64,000 nt of DNA from Aquaspirillum sp. LM1. Its GTDB lineage: Bacteria; Pseudomonadota; Gammaproteobacteria; Burkholderiales; Aquaspirillaceae. The translations under genes and the position numbers were made by a program. Below the pieces are notes generated by a model. The model was not told the DNA's origin, made no database searches, and was given only the letters and a program-made list of their open reading frames with translations. The DNA lies in the NCBI RefSeq assembly GCF_002002905.1, contig NZ_CP019509.1, positions 2,204,501-2,268,500 on the forward strand, written 5' to 3'. Of the stretch, positions 44,621 through 54,702 are shown one piece after another; the first letter of the stretch is position 1; each line of letters begins with the position of its first letter.

Positions 44621-46081
44621 TCAAATATAGTTGAACAGCGTCATGCCCTGGATTTTGGCAAAGCTGCTTTGCGAAGCTTCCAGCGCCACCTTGGCCAGCG
44701 ACAGCTCGGTGGCTGCGCTAGCCACATCGACATCCTGCAGACGGCTGAGAATCGCTTTATATTGCAGCGAGAAGTTATCACCCACCTCGACCAGCGTATC
44801 GGCTTCACGACGGTTGGCACCGATGCGGGCTTCAACGGTCAGCAAGCGGGTTTGCGCGTTGTCGATATTGGCGATCACGTTACCCAGACGATTGGCAAAA
44901 TCGGTGGAAGTTGCAGGGGTAGCCACATCGCTTTGCAAGACGCGGGACAGATCGTTCAAGGTATCGAAAATGCTGCGGCTTTTACTTGGCTCTAGCGTCA
45001 GCACCCCGCCTGCGGTAGGTTTTTCACTGGCGACAGAAAATTTTGCCCCATAGTTGATGTCATAGGGTGCTGGATTGGTGGGGAAATTCAGAGTGATATC
45101 TGTGCCGGTCTGAAATTTTGGATAAGACTTGGCAAATGGGCCAAGCGCAGGGTTTCCCGACGCAACTTGCTCAGCGGTTGCGGTATAAAGATCAGAAGCA
45201 GCTGCTTGGGTGGCCCCTGATTTTCCGGTAACAAGCGAGGTGTAGCTGACTCCATCAAACAACACCACATCATAGTATTGGTTGAACTCCAGCGCGGTGC
45301 CTGCCACACCATCGTCTTCTGAGCCAAACACCACTTCAATTTTTGCGCCAGGCTGGGACAACGATCCCGAGGGCAACGCAAGTGGAGGTGTTGTTTGAGC
45401 TTCAAAGGCGGACAAGTTGGTCACGCTACCCAAATCAACCTGAACATTCGACAGGGTACTGCCTGCTCCCAGTTTGAATACGCCATTTCCTTCAGTAATC
45501 CGGCCAAAAGCATAATCACCATTTTCGGTCACTGGAACCTGACGGGAACTGGAAATCAGCATTTCCTGCCGGTTGGCATCGCCATTATATTGAACAACGC
45601 TGGAGCCTGCTGCCACCGCTGTGCCAAACTGAACCAGCTCACTAAACGGTTTGGTTTGGCTGATGCTGCCGCCAAACAAGGCCTTGCCATTGCCATCCAG
45701 AGTGTTGGCGGTACCCAGCAGCTGTTTGTACAAGCCTTCCAGCTCAGAGTTCAGCATTTTGCGGTCATCGTTGGTCAGTGCAGTATTGCCTGCCTTGACC
45801 GCCATTTCGCGCACACGCTGCAATAAATCGCCGGCGGATTGCAGCGAAACCTCTGTCAGCGCCAAAGCACTTTCTGCTGATTTGGCATTCTGGTTGAACT
45901 GCTGAATACGGCTATCTGCCTGAGTTTGATCCAGAATTTGCGAGGCAGCAACCGGATCATCCGAAGGGGAATTAACCCGGCGCATGCTGGAGAGTTGCTC
46001 CTGGGTTTTATTCAGGGCATTCTGCTTGGCCATCATATTGGACAAGTTATTCAGGTACAGCGAATTCGTGCTGACGCGCAT
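44621..46081 (-). CDS. flgL: Flagellar hook-filament junction protein FlgL
   Basis: A 486-residue HAP3 homologue, notably longer than enteric FlgL (317). The flagellin-like N-terminal coiled coil (STNSLYLNNLSNMMAKQNAL, QEQLSSMRRVNSPSDDPVAA) and C-terminal coiled coil (QYKAILSRLQDVDVASA, SFAKIQGMTLFNYI) are both intact; the middle ~250 residues form an enlarged surface domain. It follows flgK by 23 bases and is probably driven from the sigma-28 promoter before flgK. Confidence 0.92.
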   Translation of the reverse strand: MRVSTNSLYLNNLSNMMAKQNALNKTQEQLSSMRRVNSPSDDPVAASQILDQTQADSRIQQFNQNAKSAESALALTEVSLQSAGDLLQRVREMAVKAGNTALTNDDRKMLNSELEGLYKQLLGTANTLDGNGKALFGGSISQTKPFSELVQFGTAVAAGSSVVQYNGDANRQEMLISSSRQVPVTENGDYAFGRITEGNGVFKLGAGSTLSNVQVDLGSVTNLSAFEAQTTPPLALPSGSLSQPGAKIEVVFGSEDDGVAGTALEFNQYYDVVLFDGVSYTSLVTGKSGATQAAASDLYTATAEQVASGNPALGPFAKSYPKFQTGTDITLNFPTNPAPYDINYGAKFSVASEKPTAGGVLTLEPSKSRSIFDTLNDLSRVLQSDVATPATSTDFANRLGNVIANIDNAQTRLLTVEARIGANRREADTLVEVGDNFSLQYKAILSRLQDVDVASAATELSLAKVALEASQSSFAKIQGMTLFNYI

Positions 46082-46104
46082 GATGGTAACTCCTGAGTAT
46101 CTGA

Positions 46105-48471
46105 TTAATTCACTGCGTTCAGAATCGAATCAAACAGCGTATTGGCAATTTCGATGCATTTGCTCGATGCCTGATAGGCTTGCTGGAAACGCAGTAAATT
46201 GGAGGCTTCTTCATCCAGGTTGACGCCAGAAACCGCTTCACGGGTAAGCGTGGCTTCCTTGAGCGAAGCTGTGGCAGCTTCACCTGCCGCCTGGGCTTCT
46301 GCCGTTTTATTGGCCACCAGGCTGACCATCCGGCTGTAAGACCCCACAAACGAGGTGGTCGGATTGCCCCCACCACTACCTTCCATGGTGTTCTGGGTTT
46401 GAATGTCGGTCATCTGCAGCATATTGAAGCTGTCAGAAATACCAAATTCTGCCGTGGTTTTCACCCGGATGGTGAAATCGTCTCCCACTTTCGGGGTGCC
46501 ATCTACTTTGAACTCTACCCCGGCATTTTCTGCTGGGGTGGCATTGGTGACAATCTTGAAGCCACCTGCTGTGGCGTCATTGATCACTACCTTGAAACCT
46601 GCTGCCGGGGTGGTGACACTCCAGCCGGTGGCAGTATATTTCAGCCCGATGCTGGGTTGCATCGGAATCATATTGCTGGCGCTGACCGGGCGTTGCCATG
46701 CGCTGGAAATAGCCGCTGCCCCCGTATTGGTGGCCGCTGCCTTACCGATGATATTTGACGAAGCAGCCACTTCATTGGGCTGGGTGACATTCACCAGCAT
46801 GTGCGAAATAGCACCCCGAGTGGGCTGCAGCATGAACGAATCTCCCGCCACAGTGGCTGCGGGAAGCGTCGCAGCAGCCACATTGGCTGCCCGAGTTGCC
46901 GCAATCGACCCTGGACCAGGCCCTGCGATAGCTGTGCTGGTTGCGGTCATTTGTGCGGCAGTCATCACATGCCCCAAGGCATTGGCGGCTGCGTAACCGG
47001 CTTTTTCTGCTGCGGCAATCGCAGTGGCATTAGCCGGGGATGATGCCTCGGCCAATACTGCGCTCATGGCAGCGGCAGCGGCAGCGGCAGCAGTGGCAGG
47101 CACCACACCGGCACCAGTGGCTGCTGCTGCACCTGCTGTCTTGGCCGCTGCGGTTGGGTCACTGACTTCCATCTTGACGCCATCAATCACGATGCCGTTG
47201 GCCAGCTGGGTTGCAGTAAAAGTAGTACCCAGCGCAGTACCAGCCAGATCCGTCGGTGACACCAGCACATTGTCTGGCTGGCGCTGAATGCTGAAATTGC
47301 CAGGGCTGGTGCAGATCACCTTGTAATCGTTATTGGTCATCTGGCTATAGCCAGTGAGATTGGTGCTGCCCGGCACATAGCTGATTACACTGGCTTGCAG
47401 TGTCAGCGTACCAGTATTTTTGGAGTTGGCCGGAATACGCAGGTCTGCGGCAAAGCTTTTGATCGAAAAGAATTCCTGCTGGCTGTCCACTTTGCCAGCG
47501 ACGGCCTTGCCATTGACGTCCACTCCGAGCAAGTGCTGGGCGTTCATCGACTGGGCAAAACCGATGGCAATCCGGTTCAGGGCATTTTGCGCCACATCCA
47601 GCGCATCACGGCGGAAATTCAGCAGCCCACCCAATGCACCACCACTGATTGAGGCGCTGGGAATTTCGAAATAGCCGTTATTTTCCTTGTAGGAAACAGC
47701 GGTGCGTTGCGGATCATCACGCGACGGCGTGGCAGCCAACTGCATCGCCAGTTCACCCAGCACCAGACTTTGACCACTGCCAATGAATACGTTGTAGACA
47801 TTGCCATCCTGCTTGACCACATCAGCCTTGACGTGTTTGTTCAGCTCCAGCACGGCCTGTTCCCGCTGGTCGAGCAAATCATTGGGTACTAGCTGATCAC
47901 CCAGCGTCAATAGCTGGATTTGCTTGTTCAGCTCGGCAATCTTGTTTGCCTGTGCATTGATGCTGTCTACGGTCAGACGAATACCGGTATTGACCCCTTC
48001 ACGGATTTCTTCAATCCGGCCATCCATGGTCTGCATCCGGGTGAGCAGCGCTTCTGACTGGTTGACCACAGCCTGGCGAGCCGGAATGCTGGCAGGCATG
48101 TTTGGCTGGGTCAGAACCTGCAGTGACTCAAAAAAACTTTGCAAGGCGGGAGTAATGCCCACGGCAGGATCGGCAATAATCTGGTCAAGTTGATCAAGCT
48201 GGGCTTCCTGAGTGGAATAGTAGCTTTCCATCGCCGTATTGGCCTGAACCACTTTTTCCAGATGGGCATCGTATACCCGGCTGATGGAAGTAGTTTGCAC
48301 CCCATTACCGATATAGCCAGCACCACTATAGTTGGCCAAGTTGGAAGCTTGAGTATTCGTTTGACGGTGATACCCAGCTGTGTTGACGCCACTGATGTTA
48401 TGACTGGTCGTGGTCAGTGAGGTACGTGCGGCATTCAGGCCACTGAGAGCAATTCCGAAAATACCTGACAT
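46105..48471 (-). CDS. flgK: Flagellar hook-filament junction protein FlgK
   Basis: A 788-residue HAP1, well above the 547 of E. coli. The N-terminal rod/hook motif (GLNAARTSLTTTSHNISGVN, NTAGYHRQ) and C-terminal motif (SGVNLDEEASNLLRFQQAYQ) are normal. The enlargement is a central insertion; residues ~434-540 are extremely Ala-rich (runs such as ATAAAAAAAAMSAVLAEA), followed by a beta-rich part. It joins hook to filament through the secretion apparatus. A sigma-28 promoter lies just upstream. Confidence 0.92.
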   Translation of the reverse strand: MSGIFGIALSGLNAARTSLTTTSHNISGVNTAGYHRQTNTQASNLANYSGAGYIGNGVQTTSISRVYDAHLEKVVQANTAMESYYSTQEAQLDQLDQIIADPAVGITPALQSFFESLQVLTQPNMPASIPARQAVVNQSEALLTRMQTMDGRIEEIREGVNTGIRLTVDSINAQANKIAELNKQIQLLTLGDQLVPNDLLDQREQAVLELNKHVKADVVKQDGNVYNVFIGSGQSLVLGELAMQLAATPSRDDPQRTAVSYKENNGYFEIPSASISGGALGGLLNFRRDALDVAQNALNRIAIGFAQSMNAQHLLGVDVNGKAVAGKVDSQQEFFSIKSFAADLRIPANSKNTGTLTLQASVISYVPGSTNLTGYSQMTNNDYKVICTSPGNFSIQRQPDNVLVSPTDLAGTALGTTFTATQLANGIVIDGVKMEVSDPTAAAKTAGAAAATGAGVVPATAAAAAAAAMSAVLAEASSPANATAIAAAEKAGYAAANALGHVMTAAQMTATSTAIAGPGPGSIAATRAANVAAATLPAATVAGDSFMLQPTRGAISHMLVNVTQPNEVAASSNIIGKAAATNTGAAAISSAWQRPVSASNMIPMQPSIGLKYTATGWSVTTPAAGFKVVINDATAGGFKIVTNATPAENAGVEFKVDGTPKVGDDFTIRVKTTAEFGISDSFNMLQMTDIQTQNTMEGSGGGNPTTSFVGSYSRMVSLVANKTAEAQAAGEAATASLKEATLTREAVSGVNLDEEASNLLRFQQAYQASSKCIEIANTLFDSILNAVN

Positions 48472-48495
48472 AATAAATCCCCTTGTATCTTGCTG

Positions 48496-48522
48496 GTATC
48501 GACCGTCAGACGATCAACTTGA
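48496..48522 (-). promoter_or_regulatory. Sigma-28 (FliA) promoter for flgKL
   Basis: Minus strand TCAAGTTG-N11-GTCGATAC matches the FliA pattern TAAAGTTT-N11-GCCGATAA at 12 of 16 positions with exact spacing, 25 bases before the flgK start. Confidence 0.72.
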
Positions 48523-48541
48523 TGTTCATTCCCGACTCGCG

Positions 48542-49534
48542 CTAGCTGGCAGATTTACCGGCCAGCTGCGACAGCTTGGCTGCGTAGTTGGGGTCGGTCG
48601 CGTAACCCCCACGCGCCAGGCCCTTGGCAAAACCCACCGCATCCGAGCCCTGATTGAGGGCTCCCTGATAACGCGGGTTGTTCTTGATCAGTTTGGCGTA
48701 ATCAGCCAGCGCTTCCTGATAGTTGTCGTAGGCGCGGAAGCGTTCTACCCGCTTTTGCGGCGCGCCATCAACGTATTCGGTGGTCAGGATGTCAACTGTC
48801 TTGCCCTTCCAGCTGGAGCCGGCCTTGATGCTGAACAGGTTATGGCTGTCCGAGCCATCCGCGTGACGGATGGGCTTTTTGCCCCAGCCACTTTCCAGTG
48901 CGGCATGCGCCACCACCAGTTGTGGCGCAACCCCAAGCTCCTGCGCCGCCTGCTGGGCATGTGGCAACAAGGAGCGGCTGAATTCTGCCGGTGAAGTTGC
49001 CGATACCGGGCTGTTGCTGCCGGCAACGGCGGTGTTGTCCATCCTGACTTTGGGTTCGGCCAGTTTGGCCAGCGCGCCTTCCAGAGCAGAACGCACTCTG
49101 GGGTTGGCGCTGCTCCATGCCTGTTGCGGCATGGGCAGCGGCTGGTTTTCCATATCGCGCACCTGCCCGCCGATGGCGCGGCCAGCATCTGCACCCATGT
49201 CCACCCCTGCAGCCTTACCTAACTGCTGTTCCAGTGCAGCCGCCAAACCGGTGCCCCGGCCACTGCCAGACAGTTGCTGGACCAGTTGCTGGTCAAACAT
49301 GCCCTGGTAGGTATCCAGCGCATTGCTGTCTTCCTCACCATCAAACGACGTTTGCCGCATGCTCTTCATCAGGATATTGAGGAACATTGCCTCAAATTGC
49401 CCGGCCACCTGCTTGATGGCATTTTTGGGATCCTGCTTGGCCGAAGTTTTCAGGCTTTCAACCGCGTTGAGATCCAGCACATAACTTTGCGAGAGATCAT
49501 TCGGCGTGGTTGCCGCACGTGAGTTTACTTGCAT
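48542..49534 (-). CDS. flgJ: Flagellar rod-cap/peptidoglycan hydrolase FlgJ
   Basis: A 330-residue two-domain FlgJ. The N-terminal rod-cap domain (~20-105, AGQFEAMFLNILMKSMRQTS) is followed by a linker and a glucosaminidase-type domain (~180-328) with the catalytic Glu214 in HAALESGWGKKP and Tyr-rich C-terminal GGYATDPNYAAKLSQL. It opens the peptidoglycan for rod passage. Last gene of the flgHIJ group; flgK follows with its own promoter. Confidence 0.93.
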   Translation of the reverse strand: MQVNSRAATTPNDLSQSYVLDLNAVESLKTSAKQDPKNAIKQVAGQFEAMFLNILMKSMRQTSFDGEEDSNALDTYQGMFDQQLVQQLSGSGRGTGLAAALEQQLGKAAGVDMGADAGRAIGGQVRDMENQPLPMPQQAWSSANPRVRSALEGALAKLAEPKVRMDNTAVAGSNSPVSATSPAEFSRSLLPHAQQAAQELGVAPQLVVAHAALESGWGKKPIRHADGSDSHNLFSIKAGSSWKGKTVDILTTEYVDGAPQKRVERFRAYDNYQEALADYAKLIKNNPRYQGALNQGSDAVGFAKGLARGGYATDPNYAAKLSQLAGKSAS

Positions 49535-49604
49535 GAAGCCATTTCCTGAGCAGAGTTCCGGTACGTTACAGCAAGTAACATGCCAGACGTTTGGGTTAAT
49601 GTCA

Positions 49605-50702
49605 TCAGATCACTTGCAGGTCTGCCTTGAGCGAACCCGCTGCTTTCATTGCCTGCAAAATCGCCAGCAAATCCTGCGGCGTGGCACCGACTGCATTCAA
49701 GGCCTTGACGATTTGCGACAGATTACTGCCTTTAGGCACGCTGACCAGCTTGCCGCCATCCTGGTTGATCTGAATATCAGCCTGGTTGGTCACCGTGGTC
49801 TGGCCGTTGGACAGCGCGTTGGGCTGGCTGACGCTTGGCGTATTGGTTACGGTAACGGACAGGTTGCCATGGGCAATTGCGCACGGCTCAACCGTCACGG
49901 CCTGGTTCATCACGATGGAACCGGTGCGGGCATTCAGGATGACGGTAGGGGACATATCTGCCGTGGTGACGGCAATATTTTCCATCTTGGCCAGAAACTG
50001 CACACGCTGGTTGGGGTCTTGCGGGGCAGCCACTTCAATCACCCGACCATCCACCGCCCGGGCGGTATTCGGGCCAAATGCGGTGTTGATTGCCTGCACC
50101 ACGCGATTGGCGGTGGTGAAGCTGGCTTCGTTCAGCTCCAGGCTGACCGATGAGCCATTGCCCACCACGGTGGGTACTTCGCGTTCCACCGTGGCCCCGC
50201 CCGGCACCCGCCCGGCGTTGAGCTGATTGATCTGCGCCTTGCTGCCGCCAGCCTGGGCACCCGCGCCGGCAATCACCACATTACCCTGCGCCATGGCATA
50301 GATCTGCCCGTCCGCGCCCTTGAGTGGCGTCATCAGCAGAGTGCCGCCACGCAGGTTTTTGGCATCGCCAATCGACGAGACGGTGACGTCCACATTTTGC
50401 CCTGGCTTGGAAAACGGCGGCAGCGAGGCGGTCACCATCACTGCGGCAACGTTTTTCGGGTCGATCTTGGTTCCGGCAGGCACTTGCACGCCCAGTTGGG
50501 TGAGCATATTGGACATGCTCTGGCTGGTGAACGGATTGGATGAAGCCTTGTCACCGCTGCCATCCAGGCCAACGATCAGGCCATAGCCCACCAGTTGGTT
50601 GGTCCGAACCCCGGACAGCGAGGCAATATCCTTGATCCGTTGTGCCGACCAGGCCGACAGGCTAAACAGCACAAGACCGATTGCAAACAGCCATTTTTTC
50701 AT
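49605..50702 (-). CDS. flgI: Flagellar P-ring protein FlgI
   Basis: A 365-residue periplasmic P-ring subunit with a cleavable signal peptide (MKKWLFAIGLVLFSLSAWS, cleavage before AQRIKDI). Conserved stretches include GVRTNQLVGYGLIVGLDGSG, GTKIDPKNVAAVMVTA and the C-terminal DLLAILQAMKAAGSLKADL. Normal length; lies between flgH and flgJ. Confidence 0.96.
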   Translation of the reverse strand: MKKWLFAIGLVLFSLSAWSAQRIKDIASLSGVRTNQLVGYGLIVGLDGSGDKASSNPFTSQSMSNMLTQLGVQVPAGTKIDPKNVAAVMVTASLPPFSKPGQNVDVTVSSIGDAKNLRGGTLLMTPLKGADGQIYAMAQGNVVIAGAGAQAGGSKAQINQLNAGRVPGGATVEREVPTVVGNGSSVSLELNEASFTTANRVVQAINTAFGPNTARAVDGRVIEVAAPQDPNQRVQFLAKMENIAVTTADMSPTVILNARTGSIVMNQAVTVEPCAIAHGNLSVTVTNTPSVSQPNALSNGQTTVTNQADIQINQDGGKLVSVPKGSNLSQIVKALNAVGATPQDLLAILQAMKAAGSLKADLQVI

Positions 50703-50727
50703 TGATATAACGCCTTGAAAACGAAGA

Positions 50728-51411
50728 TCAGAACGGCAAGATGCTCATGAAAAAGCGTCCGAGCCAGCCAGGTTGGGCAAAGGCGTGGTTATTGCCCTGA
50801 TTTTGCAGTTCGACCCGGGCATCGCCCAGTTTGGTCGACGACAGCATATTGCCCGGTTTGATATCGCGTGGATTGACCACGCCAGACAGGCGGATGAATT
50901 CATGTTCGCCGTTGACGCGCACCTGTTTTTCGCCACTGACAATCAGGTTGCCATTACTGAGCACTTCGACCACGGTTACCGTGATCGAGCCAGTGAAGAC
51001 ATTGGACGACTTGGCTTCGCCCTTACCTTCGTTACTGGCTGAAGATCCGGCTGAGGCTTTGATGCCACCCAGCTTTTTTTCCACCAGGCCAGAAAACATC
51101 GGCAGCGCCACCGTCGGTGTTTCCACGTTATAGCTGGATTCACGCGACAGCGCGGTTTCCTCCTTGGTTTGCGTCGAGGTTTTTTCCTCAATGATCACCG
51201 TCATGGTGTCACCGACGTAACGCGGCACCCGATCTTCAAACAAAGGCCGGGTGGTGGCTACCTGAAAAATTGATCCATTGCTCGGACGCACATCGGTGGG
51301 TGGCGTCGGACGGGCAGTCAGCGGTTGCTGGACAATTGACGTTGGCGGGGTGTTGCACGCAGCCAACAGCACGCTGGCCAGCAAAATCCAGGTTTTCTTG
51401 GGCGCCAGCAT
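50728..51411 (-). CDS. flgH: Flagellar L-ring lipoprotein FlgH
   Basis: A 227-residue outer-membrane L-ring lipoprotein. The lipobox LASVLLAAC is near residue 19, and typical segments (PRYVGDTMTVIIEEKTSTQT, GVVNPRDIKPGNMLSSTKL) and the C-terminal FFMSILPF are present. The ATG at 51411 is chosen because GGAG sits 7 bases before it; a GTG two codons earlier is in frame. A terminator lies between flgG and this gene, so it probably starts a new transcript. Confidence 0.95.
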   Translation of the reverse strand: MLAPKKTWILLASVLLAACNTPPTSIVQQPLTARPTPPTDVRPSNGSIFQVATTRPLFEDRVPRYVGDTMTVIIEEKTSTQTKEETALSRESSYNVETPTVALPMFSGLVEKKLGGIKASAGSSASNEGKGEAKSSNVFTGSITVTVVEVLSNGNLIVSGEKQVRVNGEHEFIRLSGVVNPRDIKPGNMLSSTKLGDARVELQNQGNNHAFAQPGWLGRFFMSILPF

Positions 51412-51527
51412 GGGCACTCTCCACAGTTAAGCTTGGGAATTCAATAACCGGCAGGGTGTACGTGGCATTGCATCCCCTGCATTACGCTATTGTCTATTAT
51501 GCCACGTTGGCTGCCAGGCGGATGGAC

Positions 51528-51555
51528 AAGAAAATGCCCGTCACCGGACGGGCAT
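51528..51555 (-). terminator. Intrinsic terminator between flgG and flgH
   Basis: On the minus strand ATGCCCGTC/GACGGGCAT with a 4-base loop is followed by TTTTCTT, 35 bases after flgG. It would split the operon into flgBCDEFG and flgHIJ. Confidence 0.8.
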
Positions 51556-51589
51556 CATCAATCTGCACCTGGCAAGCAGTCAGGCCAGA

Positions 51590-52372
51590 TTACAGCTGCG
51601 ACAGACGTTGCAGCATTTCATCGCTGGTCTTGACTGCGCGCGAGTTGATTTCGTAAGCGCGCTGAGCGGTAATCAGGTTGACCAGTTCTTCGGTCACGTT
51701 CACGTTGGAGGCTTCAATAAAGCCCTGACTCACCTGGCCCAGGCCATCGTTGCCCGGGTCGCCATCGGTCGGCGCACCCGACGCGGTGGTTTCCAGGAAC
51801 AGATTGCCGCCAATGCTTTCCAGACCTTGCGGGTTGATGAAGCTGGAAATCTGAATATTACCCAGATTGGTGGTTTGCGCCTGACCAGGCAGGTTGACTT
51901 CCACCGCGCCTGACTTGGAAATGCTGATCCCGGTAGCGTTGGCCGGCACGGTGATCTGCGGATCCATCAGGTAGCCGGCGCTGTTGACAATCTGACCTTG
52001 GTCGTTGAGTTTGAAGGCACCGTCACGGGTGTAGCCAATGGTGCCGTCCGGCATCTGGATGCGGAAAAAGCCTTTGCCATTGATGGCCATGTCCAGATTG
52101 TTTTCGGTGCGGGTCATGTTGCCCTGGGCAAACAGGCGGTCCACGCCCACCGGTGCCGCACCCGTGCCCACTTGCAGGCCGGTTGGGTGGTTGGTGGTGC
52201 TGGAGGTTTGCGAACCCGGCTGACGCAGGACCTGATACATCAGATCTTCAAACACGGCACGCTGGCGCTTGAAGCCGTTGGTGCTGACGTTGGCCAGGTT
52301 ATTGGAAATGGTGTCCAGCTTGAACTGGCTGGAGTCCATCCCGGTTTTGGCGATGAAAAGCGAACGAATCAT
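51590..52372 (-). CDS. flgG: Flagellar distal rod protein FlgG
   Basis: A 260-residue distal rod protein, the exact family length. It has the N-terminal rod motif (SQFKLDTISNNLANVSTNGF) and the C-terminal NVTEELVNLITAQRAYEINS. The ATG at 52372 is the family start MIRSLFIAKTGM; a TTG two codons upstream extends the frame. Confidence 0.96.
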   Translation of the reverse strand: MIRSLFIAKTGMDSSQFKLDTISNNLANVSTNGFKRQRAVFEDLMYQVLRQPGSQTSSTTNHPTGLQVGTGAAPVGVDRLFAQGNMTRTENNLDMAINGKGFFRIQMPDGTIGYTRDGAFKLNDQGQIVNSAGYLMDPQITVPANATGISISKSGAVEVNLPGQAQTTNLGNIQISSFINPQGLESIGGNLFLETTASGAPTDGDPGNDGLGQVSQGFIEASNVNVTEELVNLITAQRAYEINSRAVKTSDEMLQRLSQL

Positions 52373-52436
52373 GGTCAATATCCTTCAGTCAGGCCACCCG
52401 ATAACAAGCAGCCGATCGTACAATCGAGTAGGTGGC

Positions 52437-53189
52437 TTAGTTGCTCAGGCTCATGATCGAGGTGGCTGATTTGGCATTCTGATCAGCGGTTTGCATCATT
52501 TTGATGCTCAAGTCGTAATGGCGGGCATGGTCAATCATCTGTACCAGCGATTCCACCACATTGACATTGCTGCCTTCCAGCGCGCCAGCGGTGACTTTGG
52601 CATTTTCATCACGCTGGGCAATCTGCTGGTCATTGCGGCGGAACAGCCCGTCAATGCCTTTATAAAAGTCGGTTCGGTTGGCATCGCCCACCAGCTTGAT
52701 CTGCCCCAGAATCTGCACCGCCCGGTCGCCCGCTTCGGTAGAGACGGTGGAAATGGTACCGTCTTCGCCAATGGCAACGCGGGTGTTGTTCGGAACGGTG
52801 ATCGGGCCGCCATCGGACAGGATCACATGGCCCGCGCGGGTGCGCATGATACCGGCTTCATCAATGATATAGCCACCATCACGGGTATAGGCTTCCTGAC
52901 CATCCGGGCCTTGCACGGCAAAGAACCCTGGTCCCTTCACGGCAAAATCCTGATCGTTGCCAGTGTGGATCAATGGCCCTTGCGAGCGGTCATGGCCAAT
53001 GGTGGAATCCACCACAAACGCCCGGGTCGGGGTTGCCGGTGCATCGGCCACCACGGGCAGCGCACGAAACGCCACCAGTTCAGCCTTGAAACCATTGGTG
53101 TTGGCATTCGCCAGATTATTCGATGTCGTGGCTTGTTGCAGTTGCACATGCTTGGCGCCGGTCATGGCAATGTAGAGCATTTTATCCAT
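52437..53189 (-). CDS. flgF: Flagellar proximal rod protein FlgF
   Basis: A 250-residue rod protein with N-terminal MDKMLYIAMTGAKHVQLQQA, ATSNNLANANTNGFKAEL and C-terminal NVNVVESLVQMIDHARHYD. Intact and the usual length; between flgE and flgG. Confidence 0.95.
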   Translation of the reverse strand: MDKMLYIAMTGAKHVQLQQATTSNNLANANTNGFKAELVAFRALPVVADAPATPTRAFVVDSTIGHDRSQGPLIHTGNDQDFAVKGPGFFAVQGPDGQEAYTRDGGYIIDEAGIMRTRAGHVILSDGGPITVPNNTRVAIGEDGTISTVSTEAGDRAVQILGQIKLVGDANRTDFYKGIDGLFRRNDQQIAQRDENAKVTAGALEGSNVNVVESLVQMIDHARHYDLSIKMMQTADQNAKSATSIMSLSN

Positions 53190-53307
53190 GGATGATGTCT
53201 GTCCTTTGCGAGGTCATGGCAGCTGCGAGAATGCAGTTTTCAGTGGAGTATACCGTCATTCGGCATGGGTTGGGCACCCATGCCGATCTCAGCTGAACAA
53301 CGATGAA

Positions 53308-54624
53308 TTAACGCAGGTTGATCAGCGTCTGCATCACCGCATCCTGCACCTTGATGGTCTGGGCGTTGGCCTGATAATAGCGCTGGGCAGTAATCATGTT
53401 GACCAGTTCGGAGGTCAGGTCAACGTTGGAGTCTTCCACGGCACCAGACTGTACGTAGCCGACGTTACTTGAACCAGGATTATTCAGGGTTGGCGAACCA
53501 GACGCCAGGGTTTCGGTCCAGCGGTTGGCCCCAACCGATTGCAGGCCCTGGGTATTTTTGAAGTTGGCCAATACCACCTGGCCAACATCTTTGGTCTGGC
53601 CGTTGGTGTAGCGCGCTTTGATCACCCCGGTTTTGTCAATCTGAACCCCGGTCAACTCGGCAGCGGCATAGCCAACCTGGTTGAGGTCGCGCACGCTGAA
53701 GGTTTTGCCATGCTGGGTGGTTCCAGTCAAACCGGAACCGATATCCAGCGTCACGGTCAGCGGTGCGGCCCCGGCCACAGACTGGTAAGTGCCAAACGAC
53801 ACTGCGCCATCACTAGGCGTTGCCAAAGTACCGTCAGTATTGAACGACAGGCTCATTGCGGTACCGCCACCCAGCATATACGGGTTGTCGCCTACCGCAG
53901 AGCCAGAACCAGAAGTGGGCACGTTCGGGTTATTGATCCGCGAGTACACATTCCACTGATTATTAGCGGTCTTACGGTAGTACATGGTCATGGTCAGCGG
54001 ATTACCAAGACTGTCGTACAGCGTTGCAGAGGTGGAGTGATTGTACGTGGTGGCATCAGCAACGTTGAAAGGTGGTGTCGGCACCGACTGGCGCGAGTCC
54101 AGGGTGGTGGTCAGGGTGATCTTTTTCGAATTAGCCGGGCTGGCACTACTACCACCATCGGACGCCAGCGGTGCAATAGTGTCAGTCTGAATTTTCAGCT
54201 CTTGCAGCTCGCCTTCACGAATCTTGACCGGATTGCTACCCGCCACCGTCCCCCAGCCCATCAGTTTGTCGCCGTTATTGACGATATAGCCGTCTTTGTC
54301 TACCTGAAACTGACCATTACGGGTATAGCCAGTGCCAGTAGGCGTTTTGGTGATGAAGAAGCCATTACCAGAAATCGCCAGATCCAGCTGATTGTTGGTG
54401 ATGGTAACATTACCTTGGTTCATTTGCTGGGCCACAGCCTGCACGGTAGAACCGATACCGTTCTGGGTAGCGGCCACACCGTAATAGCTGGCGGCAAACA
54501 TGTCACCGAACTCGGCGCGGGATTGCTTGAAACCCACCGTGCTGGAGTTGGCAACGTTGTTGCCAATAACGTCAAGCTGTTTGGCTGCTGCGCCAACACC
54601 GCTAAGACCTTGTTGAAAACCCAT
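53308..54624 (-). CDS. flgE: Flagellar hook protein FlgE
   Basis: A 438-residue hook subunit, somewhat longer than E. coli (402). It starts MGFQQGLSGVGAAAKQLDVI with the VIGNNVANSSTVGFKQSRAE rod/hook motif and ends with SNVDLTSELVNMITAQRYYQ and VMQTLINLR. The middle holds two beta domains of the hook surface. It is followed by flgF after 118 bases. Confidence 0.95.
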   Translation of the reverse strand: MGFQQGLSGVGAAAKQLDVIGNNVANSSTVGFKQSRAEFGDMFAASYYGVAATQNGIGSTVQAVAQQMNQGNVTITNNQLDLAISGNGFFITKTPTGTGYTRNGQFQVDKDGYIVNNGDKLMGWGTVAGSNPVKIREGELQELKIQTDTIAPLASDGGSSASPANSKKITLTTTLDSRQSVPTPPFNVADATTYNHSTSATLYDSLGNPLTMTMYYRKTANNQWNVYSRINNPNVPTSGSGSAVGDNPYMLGGGTAMSLSFNTDGTLATPSDGAVSFGTYQSVAGAAPLTVTLDIGSGLTGTTQHGKTFSVRDLNQVGYAAAELTGVQIDKTGVIKARYTNGQTKDVGQVVLANFKNTQGLQSVGANRWTETLASGSPTLNNPGSSNVGYVQSGAVEDSNVDLTSELVNMITAQRYYQANAQTIKVQDAVMQTLINLR

Positions 54625-54702
54625 AATAACTCTCCGTTTTGTTCAGATGGCGTGTGCCGAGTTCGTATTTTTTAAGGCGATTACAATCAGGCTTGATGCA
54701 GG

